NCBI RefSeq assembly: GCF_001552355.1
Contig: NZ_BCRA01000003.1
Location: forward strand, 1-47,925
Source of the DNA: Microbacterium resistens NBRC 103078
Lineage (GTDB): Bacteria > Actinomycetota > Actinomycetes > Actinomycetales > Microbacteriaceae
Direction of reading: 5' to 3'
Length of the DNA stretch: 47,925 nt
Position numbers and translations under genes: made by a program. The notes below the pieces were generated by a model that was not told where the DNA came from, ran no database searches, and worked only from the letters and a program-made list of their open reading frames with translations. The first letter of the stretch is position 1. Every line of letters begins with the position of its first letter. Positions 7,805-17,113 of the stretch are shown here, piece by piece.

Positions 7805-7850
7805 GACACGACGACGGCGACCGGAGCGATCCGGTCGCCGTCGTCGTGTC
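7805..7850. terminator. Hairpin terminator after the 5'-nucleotidase gene
   Basis: A perfect 21-bp stem (7805-7825 with 7830-7850) closed by a GCGA tetraloop begins 7 nt after the stop codon. No T-tract follows. Confidence 0.8.
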
Positions 7851-7870
7851 CGCGGGCGTCACGGCGGCGC

Positions 7871-7892
7871 GCAGATGAGCAGCAGATGACGA
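7871..7892 (-). promoter_or_regulatory. PHO-box-like tandem 11-mers upstream of the nuclease gene
   Basis: Two head-to-tail 11-mers (7871-7881 and 7882-7892) read, on the minus strand, CGTCATCTGCT and GCTCATCTGCG. They match the actinobacterial PhoP direct-repeat unit (G[GT]TCAYYYR[GC]G) at 9 and 10 of 11 positions. They end 14 bp before the -35 box of the gene. Confidence 0.45.
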
Positions 7893-7906
7893 GTTGGCCA
7901 ACATCC

Positions 7907-7936
7907 TTGAGCGGTGTCGGAGACCGCCTCTAGTGT
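7907..7936 (+). promoter_or_regulatory. Promoter of the ExeM-like gene
   Basis: TTGAGC (7907-7912), 18 bp, TAGTGT (7931-7936). Transcription would start near 7943, leaving a leader of about 88 nt with an AGGAG ribosome site. Confidence 0.55.
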
Positions 7937-8030
7937 CAGGGTCGTGCGCCGTCGCGCCCGTCGAAGTGCGCGATCCGTCACCGGGGGGTTCACCGGAATC
8001 CGCCGTCCCGTATCCGAGGAGACAGCCCTG

Positions 8031-11000
8031 ATGATGTCCGTCCCCGACGAGAACCGCGACGTTCCCGTCTCGCAGCACCGGCTTCGCGCCCCGTCCCGCG
8101 CGCACGCCGCCCGTCTCGGCGTCCTCGCCGCGAGCACCGTCTTCGCCCTCGGGGCCGGCGCCCTGGTCGCCGCCCCGGCCTATGCCGACACCGCGGGCAC
8201 CGGCGTCGTGATCAACGAGGCGTACCTGTCCGGCGGCAGCGCCGGCGCCGCCTTCACGAACAAGTTCGTCGAGCTGTACAACCCCACCGGAGCCGCCGTC
8301 TCCCTGGACGGCCTGTCGCTCCAGTACCGGTCCGCCACCGGGACGGGCAACGCCAACGGCGTGGTGCCGCTGACGGGGGAGATCCCGGCGGGCGGGCACT
8401 ACCTGGTCCAGGGCGGCAGCAACGGCGCGAACGGCGCGGCCCTGCCGGCTCCCGACGCGACCGGCAACCTCAATCCCTCCGGAACGACGGGAACGCTGGC
8501 CCTGGTCGAGGGCACGACCGCCGTCGCACTCCCGACGGGCTCGGTCGTCGGGGCTCCCGGCGTCATCGACCTGCTCGGCTACGGCACCTCGAACACCTTC
8601 GAGGGCGCGGCGGCGACGCCCCCGGCCGGCAACACCGACGTGAAGTCGCTGAACCGGACGGACGGCACCGACACGGACGACAACCGTGCGGACTTCTCGC
8701 TCTCGGCGACGATCACCCCGGAGAACTCCGGTGGCACCGATCCCGGCCCGGGCACGGATCCGACGGAGGCGACGATCGCTGAGGTGCAGGGCACCGGAGA
8801 CGTCTCGCCGTTCGACGGCCAGGCGGTGACCGTGCAGGGCATCGTCACGGGCGACTACCGCACGGGCGGCTACCGCGGGATCGTCATCCAGACCGAGGGC
8901 ACCGGCGGCGAGGTGAAGACCGAGGGCGCCTCGGACGGGATCTTCGTCTTCCTCGACGCGCTCGCCCCCGAGCTCGCGATGGGCGATCTCGTCTCGGTCA
9001 CCGGCTCCGTCTCGGAGTACTTCGGCCAGACCCAGATCACCCCCGCGGCCGTCTCGGACGTCGCTGTGGTGACCGCGGGCGTCGACACCCCGGCACCGGT
9101 GGCCCTGCCCGACACGGTGCTCGGCGCCGACCGCGAGGCGTACGAGAACATGCTCGTGGCCCCGGCCGGCGCGTACCGGCTCGCGTCCAGCCACCAGCTC
9201 TACAACTACGGGACCCTGTGGCTGAGCGCGGGTGAGGCGCCCCTCGTCAAGAGCACGGAGACCACGCGTCCCGGCGACGAGGCGAACGCGATCGCGGCGG
9301 CCAACCGTGCGCACCGGATCCTCCTCGACGACGGATGGTCGCTGCAGGTCACGAACCAGGGGCACCCGGGTGACCAGCCGTACTTCACGGCCGACACCGT
9401 GGTGCGAAACGGCGACGCCGTGACGTTCCCCGCCGAGGGCAGCATCCTCCAGTACGGGTTCGACGACTGGCGGCTCCAGCCGGTCGTGCCGATCGACGAC
9501 GCGAGCGACGCGAGCCACAAGCCGACCTTCACGACGCTCAACCCGCGCCCCGAGGCGGCGCCGGAGGTGGGCGGCGACCTGCAGGTCGCGTCGTTCAACG
9601 TCTACAACTACTTCACGACGCTGACGAGCGAGAACCCGGACGCGCGCGGCGCCGCCACGGCGGAGCAGTTCGCGATCCAGAAGTCGAAGATCGTCTCCGC
9701 CATCAACGGCCTGGACGCCGAGATCGTGGCGCTCATGGAGATCGAGAACGGCCCGAAGCTCGGCAAGCCGCTCGACGCGGCTCTCGCCGACCTCGTCGCC
9801 GGGCTCAACGCGGACGCGGGCTCCGAGGTGTGGGACTACGTGCGCACCCCCGCCGCGCTCGACAATCCGGCGATCACGGACTACATCTCCAGCGCCATCA
9901 TCTACAAGAAGGCTGCGGCGACCCCCCAGGGGGACAGCGCCACGGTCGTGGACGAGACCGTGTGGGGCAACGCCCGCGAGCCCATCGCGCAGGCCTTCGA
10001 CGTGGACGGGCGGATCGTGACGGTCGTCGCCAACCACTTCAAGTCGAAGTCGCCGCCGAAGAACGCCGGACCCGAGCCGGCCGACGGTCAGGGCTTCTTC
10101 AACGCCGACCGGGTCGCGCAGGCGCAGTCGCTGCTGGCCTTCACCGAGGACCTGAAGGCCCGTGCGGGCAGCGAGGACATGCTGCTCATCGGCGACTTCA
10201 ACGCCTACGGCAAGGAGGACCCGATCGACGTGTTCGCCCAGGCGGGCTGGACCGACCTCGTCCCCGCACAGGCCCCGGGGCAGTTCACGTACACGTACGA
10301 CGGCGAGCTGGGGTCGCTCGACCACGTGATCGCCTCGCCGTCGCTCGCTCCGTCCATCACGGGCACAGCGGTCTGGAGCATCAACTCGCCGGAGTGGGGC
10401 GACCGCGGGTACGCATACCCGGCCACGGAGGCCGGCACGCCCTTCCGCTCCAGCGACCACGACCCGATCCTCGTGGGAGTGTCCACCGAGATCCCTCCCA
10501 TCGACATCGATGTGGTGACGGTGAATGACTTCCATGGTCGGATCGAGGCGGATGGTGCGTCGGCGGGGGCTGCGGTGTTGGCGGGGGCTGTGCAGCAGTT
10601 CCGGTCGGAGAATCCGAATACGATCTTCGCTGCGGCGGGGGATCTGATCGGGGCGTCGACGTTCACGTCGTTCATTCAGGATGACAATCCGACGATCGAT
10701 GCGTTGAATGCGGCGGGTCTGGATGTGAGTGCGGCGGGCAATCACGAGTTCGATCAGGGGTGGGCTGATCTGCGTGATCGGGTGCAGGATCGTGCGGAGT
10801 GGGAGTATCTGAGCGCGAACGTGTTCCTGACGGAGACGGGTGAGCCCGCTCTGGCACCCAGCTGGGTCAAGGACGTGCAGGGCGTGAAGGTCGGGTTCGT
10901 CGGTGCGGTGACCGAGGACCTCGACACGCTGGTGTCGCCCGACGGCATCGCCGAGCTCGAGGTGCGCAGCATCGTCGACTCCGTCAACGACGCCGCGGCG

Positions 11001-12674
11001 GACCTGAAGGACGGAGACCCCGCCAACGGGGAGGCGGATGTCATCATCCTCCTCGTGCACGAGGGGGCGACCACGGTCGAAGCCTCGAGCATCACGCCGG
11101 ACTCCCGCCTCGGGGAGATCGTGTACGGGGTCGGCCCGGACGTGAACGCGATCGTCTCGGCGCACACGCACCTCGCGTACAACCACGTGATCGACGGGCG
11201 TCCCGTCGTGTCCGCCGGTCAGTACGGGGAGAACGTCGGCCTGATGGACATCAAGGTCGACGCGACCACCAAGGAGCTGATCTCGATCACCAACGAGGTG
11301 AAGCCGCTCACCAAGGACAAGCAGCCGCTGTACCCGGCCGTGCCGGAGGTCCAGGCCATCGTCGACGAGGCGAAGGCCATGGCCGACGAGCTCGGCGCGG
11401 TCAAGGTCGGCGACATCACGGCGGACTTCAACCGCGCACGCCAGAGCGACGGCAAGACGGAGAACCGCGGCGGGGAGTCGACGATCGGCAACTTCGTGGC
11501 GGACGTGCAGAAGGAGGCGACCGGAGCGCAGATCGCGCTGATGAACCCGGGCGGCATCCGCGCGAACCTGTCCTACGCCTCGTCGGGCGACGGGGATCCG
11601 GACGGCAACGTCACCTACCGCGAGGCGGCCACGGTGCAGCCGTTCGCCAACACCCTCGTGACCCTGTCCCTCACGGGCGCGCAGCTCAAGAGCGTGCTGG
11701 AGGAGCAGTGGCAGCCGGAAGGGGCGGCCCGTCCGTTCCTGAAGCTCGGGGTCTCGAAGGGGCTGACGTACACCTACGACCCCGCCGCCGCGGCCGGGTC
11801 CCGGATCACGGGCATCACGCTCGACGGGGCGCCGATCGACCCGGAGGCGTCGTACACCGTGGCGGCGAACTCGTTCCTCGCGGCGGGCGGCGACAGCTTC
11901 TTCACGCTCGCCCAGGGCACGGACAAGAAGGACACCGGAAAGGTGGACCTGGCCTCGATGGTCGACTGGTTCGCGACGAACGGCACGGCGTCTCCGGACC
12001 TCGCCCAGCGCGCGGTCGGTTTCGCGGTCAGCCCCGCGGACGAGGACGGCTACACGGCGGGCGACCAGGTCACGGTCTCGCTGTCGTCGCTCGCCTTCAG
12101 CGCGGGTGAGCCGGCGCCCGGCGAGGTGTCGTTGTCCCTCGCCGGATCCGTCGTCGCGACCGCTCCGGTGGACACGACGGTGGTGGACGCGTCGGATGAG
12201 GCGGGCCGCGCCACGCTGACGTTCACGGTGCCCGAGGGCGTGACGGGCGCGCAGTCGCTCTCGATCGCCGTCGCGGGGACCGGGACGACCGCCTCCGTGC
12301 CGATCACCATCGCCGACACGGAGCCGGAGGAGTTCGCCGGCACCATCGCGCTCGACTCCTCGAAGGTCGGCGCGGGCAAGGCGGTGACCGTGCGCGGCTC
12401 CGGCTACGCGGCGGGGGAGACCGTCACGGCGACGCTGCGGGGCAAGAAGGGCACCACGGTCGACCTCGGCACGATCGAGGTCGGCGCCGACGGCTCCTTC
12501 ACGGCCCGGCTCACCGTTCCGGCCTCCACGCACCCCGGCCCGTACACCCTCGCGGTGGCGCAGGCCGACGGAGACGAGGCGACGGCGACCCTGCACGTGA
12601 ACCGCGGCAAGGGCGGATCCGTCGTCCGCGACATCCTCGACTGGCTGTGGGACCTGCTCGACGGCTGGTGGTGA
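8031..12674 (+). CDS. Secreted LTD + ExeM/NucH nuclease + 5'-nucleotidase fusion protein
   Basis: A 1547-residue secreted protein. In order: signal peptide ending AYA at about 52; lamin-tail domain (about 55-190, VVINEAYLSGG...FVELYNPT); OB-like region (about 245-400); endonuclease/exonuclease/phosphatase nuclease (about 517-815: MEIENG, GDFNAYG, SLDHV, SSDHDP); metallophosphatase (from 824: NDFHGR, GNHEFDQG); 5'-nucleotidase C-terminal domain (about 1140-1310); two Ig-like domains (about 1345-1430 and 1440-1525); and a tail rich in Trp, Asp and Leu. It could cut extracellular DNA and strip phosphate from the products in one polypeptide. No sortase signal is present, unlike its upstream paralogue. 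The ATG at 8031 has AGGAG 10 nt before it. The 5'-nucleotidase part shares identical DNA blocks with 5844-6194 and 6448-6554. Confidence 0.9.
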   Translation: MMSVPDENRDVPVSQHRLRAPSRAHAARLGVLAASTVFALGAGALVAAPAYADTAGTGVVINEAYLSGGSAGAAFTNKFVELYNPTGAAVSLDGLSLQYRSATGTGNANGVVPLTGEIPAGGHYLVQGGSNGANGAALPAPDATGNLNPSGTTGTLALVEGTTAVALPTGSVVGAPGVIDLLGYGTSNTFEGAAATPPAGNTDVKSLNRTDGTDTDDNRADFSLSATITPENSGGTDPGPGTDPTEATIAEVQGTGDVSPFDGQAVTVQGIVTGDYRTGGYRGIVIQTEGTGGEVKTEGASDGIFVFLDALAPELAMGDLVSVTGSVSEYFGQTQITPAAVSDVAVVTAGVDTPAPVALPDTVLGADREAYENMLVAPAGAYRLASSHQLYNYGTLWLSAGEAPLVKSTETTRPGDEANAIAAANRAHRILLDDGWSLQVTNQGHPGDQPYFTADTVVRNGDAVTFPAEGSILQYGFDDWRLQPVVPIDDASDASHKPTFTTLNPRPEAAPEVGGDLQVASFNVYNYFTTLTSENPDARGAATAEQFAIQKSKIVSAINGLDAEIVALMEIENGPKLGKPLDAALADLVAGLNADAGSEVWDYVRTPAALDNPAITDYISSAIIYKKAAATPQGDSATVVDETVWGNAREPIAQAFDVDGRIVTVVANHFKSKSPPKNAGPEPADGQGFFNADRVAQAQSLLAFTEDLKARAGSEDMLLIGDFNAYGKEDPIDVFAQAGWTDLVPAQAPGQFTYTYDGELGSLDHVIASPSLAPSITGTAVWSINSPEWGDRGYAYPATEAGTPFRSSDHDPILVGVSTEIPPIDIDVVTVNDFHGRIEADGASAGAAVLAGAVQQFRSENPNTIFAAAGDLIGASTFTSFIQDDNPTIDALNAAGLDVSAAGNHEFDQGWADLRDRVQDRAEWEYLSANVFLTETGEPALAPSWVKDVQGVKVGFVGAVTEDLDTLVSPDGIAELEVRSIVDSVNDAAADLKDGDPANGEADVIILLVHEGATTVEASSITPDSRLGEIVYGVGPDVNAIVSAHTHLAYNHVIDGRPVVSAGQYGENVGLMDIKVDATTKELISITNEVKPLTKDKQPLYPAVPEVQAIVDEAKAMADELGAVKVGDITADFNRARQSDGKTENRGGESTIGNFVADVQKEATGAQIALMNPGGIRANLSYASSGDGDPDGNVTYREAATVQPFANTLVTLSLTGAQLKSVLEEQWQPEGAARPFLKLGVSKGLTYTYDPAAAAGSRITGITLDGAPIDPEASYTVAANSFLAAGGDSFFTLAQGTDKKDTGKVDLASMVDWFATNGTASPDLAQRAVGFAVSPADEDGYTAGDQVTVSLSSLAFSAGEPAPGEVSLSLAGSVVATAPVDTTVVDASDEAGRATLTFTVPEGVTGAQSLSIAVAGTGTTASVPITIADTEPEEFAGTIALDSSKVGAGKAVTVRGSGYAAGETVTATLRGKKGTTVDLGTIEVGADGSFTARLTVPASTHPGPYTLAVAQADGDEATATLHVNRGKGGSVVRDILDWLWDLLDGWW
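10505..10855 (+). repeat. 351-bp identical block, copy 2 (atypical codon usage)
   Basis: Identical to 5844-6194. Its left edge lies at the start of the metallophosphatase domain and its right edge is followed by one substitution and a further 17 matching bases. Confidence 0.92.
11109..11215 (+). repeat. 107-bp identical block, copy 2
   Basis: Identical to 6448-6554, in the same register as the 351-bp block. Confidence 0.85.
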
Positions 12675-12686
12675 TCGCGGCCGCAT

Positions 12687-12734
12687 GAGACGACGGAGGC
12701 CGTCGGGAGCGATCCCGGCGGCCTCCGTCGTGTC
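12687..12734. terminator. Bidirectional hairpin terminator
   Basis: A 22-bp stem (12687-12708 with 12713-12734) with one mismatch and one G-T pair, closed by GCGA, lies between the convergent nuclease gene and the PIN toxin gene. It can serve both strands. No T-tract follows. Confidence 0.78.
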
Positions 12735-12785
12735 GGCGCGGCGGCGTGAGATTCCGCCCGAGACGCGGACGCCGCGGCGTCGTCC

Positions 12786-13181
12786 TCAGGCCCAGGGCAG
12801 GCAGGTGACCTCGGGGAACGAGAGGATCCGTTCGTCCTTGGTGACGAGAAGGAGCCCCTCCTGCTGCGCCTGAGCGACGAGCATCCGGTCGAACGGGTCG
12901 CGATGCTCCCAGTCGAGCTCGCCGGCCGCCCTCATGTGGTCGACGCTCAGCGGCAGCTCGGCGGCGAGCAGCGCGCCCAGGAGATGGTCCCACCGGGTGA
13001 GGATCCGGTTGCCGTGCGGAAGCCGGCCGCTGCGGGCCTTCTGCGCGATCTCGAACGCACTGGCCGCGGAGACGAAGAGCGCGGCGGCGCGGGTCATCTC
13101 GTCCCGCACGGCGACCGGGATCCGGTCCGGGTCGGTGGCGAGCCAGACGAGGACGTGGGTGTCCAGCAGATACGTCGTCAT
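12786..13181 (-). CDS. PIN-domain toxin paired with Phd/YefM antitoxin
   Basis: A 131-residue PIN-domain protein of the type often annotated as a VapC or YkvR-like toxin partnered with Phd/YefM antitoxins. Acidic active-site residues are visible at Asp7 (LLDTHVLVWL), Glu44 (SAFEIAQK), Asp95 and Asp98 (HRDPFDRML) and Asp116 (TKDERI). The LLDTHVLVW start is typical of this PIN subgroup. The ATG overlaps the antitoxin stop by 4 bp, so translation is coupled. It is expected to be an endoribonuclease; the target is unknown. Confidence 0.87.
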   Translation of the reverse strand: MTTYLLDTHVLVWLATDPDRIPVAVRDEMTRAAALFVSAASAFEIAQKARSGRLPHGNRILTRWDHLLGALLAAELPLSVDHMRAAGELDWEHRDPFDRMLVAQAQQEGLLLVTKDERILSFPEVTCLPWA

Positions 13182-13453
13182 GGCGCGGTCTCGCCGAGCG
13201 GATCCCCGGCGCCCCCGCCTTCCCAGGCGGCGAGCTCGCTGTCGGGCAGGTCGCCGAACAGCGAGTCTGTGGGGATCGGGGGCAGCTCGGGGAGCAGCGG
13301 TCGATCGAGCTGCCGCTTCGGCGGCGAGGCGGCCTCGATCCGAGCGATCGGCGTTCCCGCGCGGGCGATGACGATCCGTTCGCCCGCCTCGACGCGGCGG
13401 AGCAGCTCCGACAGACGCGTCTTGGCATCCTGGACGTTGACGATCGTGGTCAT
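13178..13453 (-). CDS. Phd/YefM-family antitoxin
   Basis: A 91-residue antitoxin. The N-terminal VNVQDAKTRLSELLRRVEAGERIVIARAGTPIARI region is the Phd/YefM DNA-binding fold; the Pro-rich and acidic C-terminus (about 45-91) would bind the PIN toxin encoded next to it. Its ATG lies 6 nt after a TAAAAT -10 box, so the mRNA should be leaderless. The box abuts a 31-bp inverted repeat, giving a compact autoregulated promoter. Confidence 0.87.
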   Translation of the reverse strand: MTTIVNVQDAKTRLSELLRRVEAGERIVIARAGTPIARIEAASPPKRQLDRPLLPELPPIPTDSLFGDLPDSELAAWEGGGAGDPLGETAP

Positions 13454-13459
13454 GCCCCG

Positions 13460-13495
13460 ATTTTACCTGGTCTGGTCCGCCTGACCAGACCAGGT
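13460..13495 (-). promoter_or_regulatory. Promoter and 12-bp inverted-repeat operator of the Phd/PIN module
   Basis: TAAAAT (13460-13465, minus strand) is 6 nt before the antitoxin ATG. ACCTGGTCTGGT (13465-13476) and ACCAGACCAGGT (13484-13495) form a perfect inverted repeat with a 7-bp centre, filling the -10 to -35 interval. Antitoxin binding there would block RNA polymerase. Confidence 0.7.
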
Positions 13496-13528
13496 CGATG
13501 CTCGATCGGAGGGCCGCGGCTCCGCGAC

Positions 13529-13534
13529 TAGACT
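13529..13534 (+). promoter_or_regulatory. -10 box of leaderless DUF3817 gene
   Basis: TAGACT is followed by 6 nt and the ATG at 13541. Confidence 0.55.
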
Positions 13535-13540
13535 GGAGGC

Positions 13541-14107
13541 ATGCCCGAACCGAAAGTCGCCAGCTTTCCGGCGATCCGCGGTGCGCTGAAGTTCTACCAG
13601 ATCGCGTCGATCATCACCGGTGTGATGCTCATCCTGCTGCTGGCCGAGATGATCGCGAAGTACAGCCCGATCCACGTCGAGCTGTTCTCCGGCGGATCCG
13701 GCGGGCTGCTCTGGTTCGCGCCTGTGATCGCGGGAGAAGGATGCCAGTGGTACTCGCTGTTCGTCCCCGGAGGGATGGGGTGCGAGATGACCTCGGCCGG
13801 CGACGGCTTCAACCTGTCGCTGTTGATCCTCATCGCCCACGGATGGTTCTACGTCGTCTACCTCTTCGCCTGCTTCCGGGTGTGGAGCCTGATGCGCTGG
13901 CCGTTCCTGCGGTTCATCACGCTGGCGCTCGGCGGCGTCGTCCCCCTGCTGTCCTTCTTCATGGAGGCGATCGTCGCCCGCGAGGTGAAGGCGTACCTCG
14001 CCCGTCGCGAGCAGGACGAGGCCGCCCGCGCGGACGCGTCCTCTGAGACCCCCTCCCCGTCGGATCCCGCCTCCGACGCCCGTCCCACCACGGAAGGTGC
14101 CCGGTGA
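13541..14107 (+). CDS. DUF3817 integral membrane protein
   Basis: A 188-residue membrane protein with about three or four hydrophobic helices (near 22-40, 85-105, 118-142) and a charged, disordered C-terminus from about 145. The family is known as DUF3817 and often sits beside guaA in Microbacteriaceae; no function is established. It overlaps the guaA start by 4 bp (GTGA), so the two are one transcriptional and translational unit. A TAGACT box 6 nt before the ATG points to a leaderless start. The GGAGG just before the ATG is too close to act as a ribosome site. Confidence 0.8.
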   Translation: MPEPKVASFPAIRGALKFYQIASIITGVMLILLLAEMIAKYSPIHVELFSGGSGGLLWFAPVIAGEGCQWYSLFVPGGMGCEMTSAGDGFNLSLLILIAHGWFYVVYLFACFRVWSLMRWPFLRFITLALGGVVPLLSFFMEAIVAREVKAYLARREQDEAARADASSETPSPSDPASDARPTTEGAR

Positions 14108-15708
14108 CCGAGACAACCCCCACCGACGGCGCGGCCAACGCGACCGTCCAGCGCCCCGCGCTGGTCGTCGACTTCGGCGCGCAGTACGCGCAGCTGATCG
14201 CGCGCCGCGTGCGCGAGGCCGGCGTCTACAGCGAGATCGTGCCGCACACCGCGACGGCCGAGGAGATCGCGGCCCGCAATCCGGTCGCGCTCATCCTCTC
14301 GGGCGGCCCGTCGTCCGTTTACGAGGACGGCGCGCCGCAGCTGGACCCCGCCGTGCTCGAGCTCGGCGTGCCGACGCTCGGCATCTGCTACGGATTCCAG
14401 TACATGGCCCAGGTGCTCGGCGGCGAGGTCGCGAACACGGGGCTGCGCGAGTACGGGGCCACGGATGCGATGATCCCCGTCAACGACAGCTCCCTGCTCG
14501 GCGGCGAGCCCACGGAGCAGAACGTCTGGATGAGCCACGGCGACCAGGTCTCCCGGGCGCCCGAGGGCTTCGAGGTCCTCGCGACCACGCCGTCCACGAA
14601 GGTCGCCGCCTTCGCGGACGAGCAGCGTCGGCTGTACGGCGTGCAGTGGCACCCCGAGGTCAAGCACTCCGACCACGGCCAGGCCGTGATCGAGAACTTC
14701 CTGCACAAGGGCGCGGGCCTGCCCGCCGACTGGAACAGCGACAACGTGATCGCGGAGCAGATCGAGCGGATCCGCGCGCAGGTCGGCGACGCCCGCGTCA
14801 TCTCGGCGCTGTCCGGCGGGGTCGACTCCGCGGTCTCGACGGCGCTCGTGCACAAGGCCATCGGCGACCAGCTCACCGCCGTCTTCGTCGATCACGGGCT
14901 GCTGCGCAAGGGCGAGCGCGAGCAGGTCGAGAAGGACTACGTCGCCTCCACCGGGGTGCGCCTGATCACCGTGGACGCCGCCGACACGTTCCTCGGCCAC
15001 CTCGCCGGGGTCACCGACCCCGAGGAGAAGCGCAAGATCATCGGCCGCGAGTTCATCCGCGCGTTCGAGAAGGTGCAGCGCGAGCTCGTCGACGAGGCCA
15101 AAGCCGAGGGCGCGCCGATCAAGTTCCTCGTCCAGGGCACGCTGTACCCGGACGTCGTGGAGTCCGGCGGTGGTGCGGGCACGGCGAACATCAAGTCGCA
15201 CCACAACGTGGGCGGGCTTCCGGAGGACCTCGACTTCGAGCTCATCGAGCCGCTGCGCACCCTGTTCAAGGACGAGGTCCGTGCGATCGGCCGGGAGCTC
15301 GGGATCCCCGAGGCGATCGTCGGTCGCCAGCCGTTCCCCGGCCCGGGTCTCGGCATCCGCATCATCGGCGAGGTCACGCGCGAGCGGCTGGACGTGCTCC
15401 GGGAGGCGGACGCGATCGCGCGTGAGGAGCTGACCCTCGCCGGTCTCGACCAGGAGATCTGGCAGTGCCCGGTGGTGTTGCTCGCGGATGTCCGCTCCGT
15501 CGGCGTGCAGGGCGACGGCCGCACGTACGGTCACCCGATCGTGCTGCGCCCCGTCTCCAGCGAGGACGCGATGACGGCGGACTGGACACGCCTGCCGTAC
15601 GAGGTGCTCGCGCGGATCTCGAACCGCATCACGAACGAGGTCCGCGAGGTCAACCGGGTGGTGCTCGACGTCACGTCGAAGCCGCCGGCCACGATCGAAT
15701 GGGAGTGA
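14104..15708 (+). CDS. guaA: GMP synthase (glutamine-hydrolysing)
   Basis: Full-length GMP synthase of 534 residues, converting XMP, ATP and glutamine to GMP in the cytoplasm. The class I glutaminase domain is N-terminal, with the nucleophile Cys95 (GICYGFQ) and His183/Glu185 (QWHPE). The ATP-pyrophosphatase P-loop SGGVDS is at 237-242, and the C-terminal dimerisation domain ends with the conserved KPPATIEWE. It is read from a GTG overlapping the DUF3817 stop. A strong hairpin terminator follows directly, so the two-gene operon ends here. Confidence 0.97.
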   Translation: MTETTPTDGAANATVQRPALVVDFGAQYAQLIARRVREAGVYSEIVPHTATAEEIAARNPVALILSGGPSSVYEDGAPQLDPAVLELGVPTLGICYGFQYMAQVLGGEVANTGLREYGATDAMIPVNDSSLLGGEPTEQNVWMSHGDQVSRAPEGFEVLATTPSTKVAAFADEQRRLYGVQWHPEVKHSDHGQAVIENFLHKGAGLPADWNSDNVIAEQIERIRAQVGDARVISALSGGVDSAVSTALVHKAIGDQLTAVFVDHGLLRKGEREQVEKDYVASTGVRLITVDAADTFLGHLAGVTDPEEKRKIIGREFIRAFEKVQRELVDEAKAEGAPIKFLVQGTLYPDVVESGGGAGTANIKSHHNVGGLPEDLDFELIEPLRTLFKDEVRAIGRELGIPEAIVGRQPFPGPGLGIRIIGEVTRERLDVLREADAIAREELTLAGLDQEIWQCPVVLLADVRSVGVQGDGRTYGHPIVLRPVSSEDAMTADWTRLPYEVLARISNRITNEVREVNRVVLDVTSKPPATIEWE

Positions 15709-16787
<1,079 letters not shown>

Positions 16788-16867
16788 GGCCGGCTGCGGA
16801 CGAGGGCGTCGCGGGCGAACGGGGCGGCGTAAGGGGCCCCGATGACGACCCGGTGACCCTCGTCGCT

Positions 16868-16896
16868 GGTGTATGCGAGGTGTATCCTTGGTGTAT
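16868..16896 (+). promoter_or_regulatory. Operator of three GGTGTAT repeats at 11-bp period with leaderless promoter
   Basis: GGTGTAT occurs at 16868-16874, 16879-16885 and 16890-16896, exactly 11 bp apart; the last copy runs into the ATG at 16895. TATCCT (16883-16888), 6 nt before the ATG, is the -10 box and lies over the second repeat. The array fits cooperative binding of the antitoxin along one face of the DNA. Confidence 0.65.
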
Positions 16897-17113
16897 GACC
16901 CGCACGAATATCGACATCGATGATGACCTGGTGAAGGAGGTCATGGGGCGGTATAACCTGTCGACGAAGAAGGAAGCGGTGAACTTCGCGCTTCGTCGTC
17001 TCGTCGGGGTGCCGTTGACCAAGGACTTTCTGCTGAGCCTTCGCGGCACCGGATGGGACGGCGACCTCGATGAGATGCGCGACGATCCTCCGGTGATCTG
17101 GGACAAGGCGTGA
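16895..17113 (+). CDS. VapB-family antitoxin
   Basis: A 72-residue antitoxin of the VapB type with a ribbon-helix-helix-like N-terminus ([37 protein letters not shown]) and a short C-terminal part with Trp and acidic residues ([14 protein letters not shown]) that would block the PIN toxin. The ATG at 16895 is chosen because the DNA-binding domain starts there and a TATCCT box lies 6 nt upstream. It overlaps the toxin start by 4 bp. Three direct repeats at the promoter are probable binding sites. Confidence 0.88.
   Translation: MTRTNIDIDDDLVKEVMGRYNLSTKKEAVNFALRRLVGVPLTKDFLLSLRGTGWDGDLDEMRDDPPVIWDKA

Noticed and set aside
5698..12674. Adjacent nucleotidase genes considered as a simple recent tandem duplication
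   Set aside because: Outside two identical blocks the shared domains differ widely and the architectures differ (wall anchor against nuclease fusion), so the duplication is old and only the blocks are recent.
7341..12686. 1781-codon open frame on the minus strand
   Set aside because: Antisense to the fused nuclease gene. The translation has repeated Arg, Asp and Val runs and no recognisable family.
12786..13453. The Phd/PIN pair considered as a duplicate of the 2.1-2.7 kb or 16.9-17.5 kb pairs
   Set aside because: The antitoxins belong to different families and the toxins share only the PIN active-site pattern.
16868..16896. Three short repeats considered as a CRISPR array
   Set aside because: Units are 7 bp with 4-bp gaps, far too short; the position at a toxin-antitoxin promoter fits an operator.
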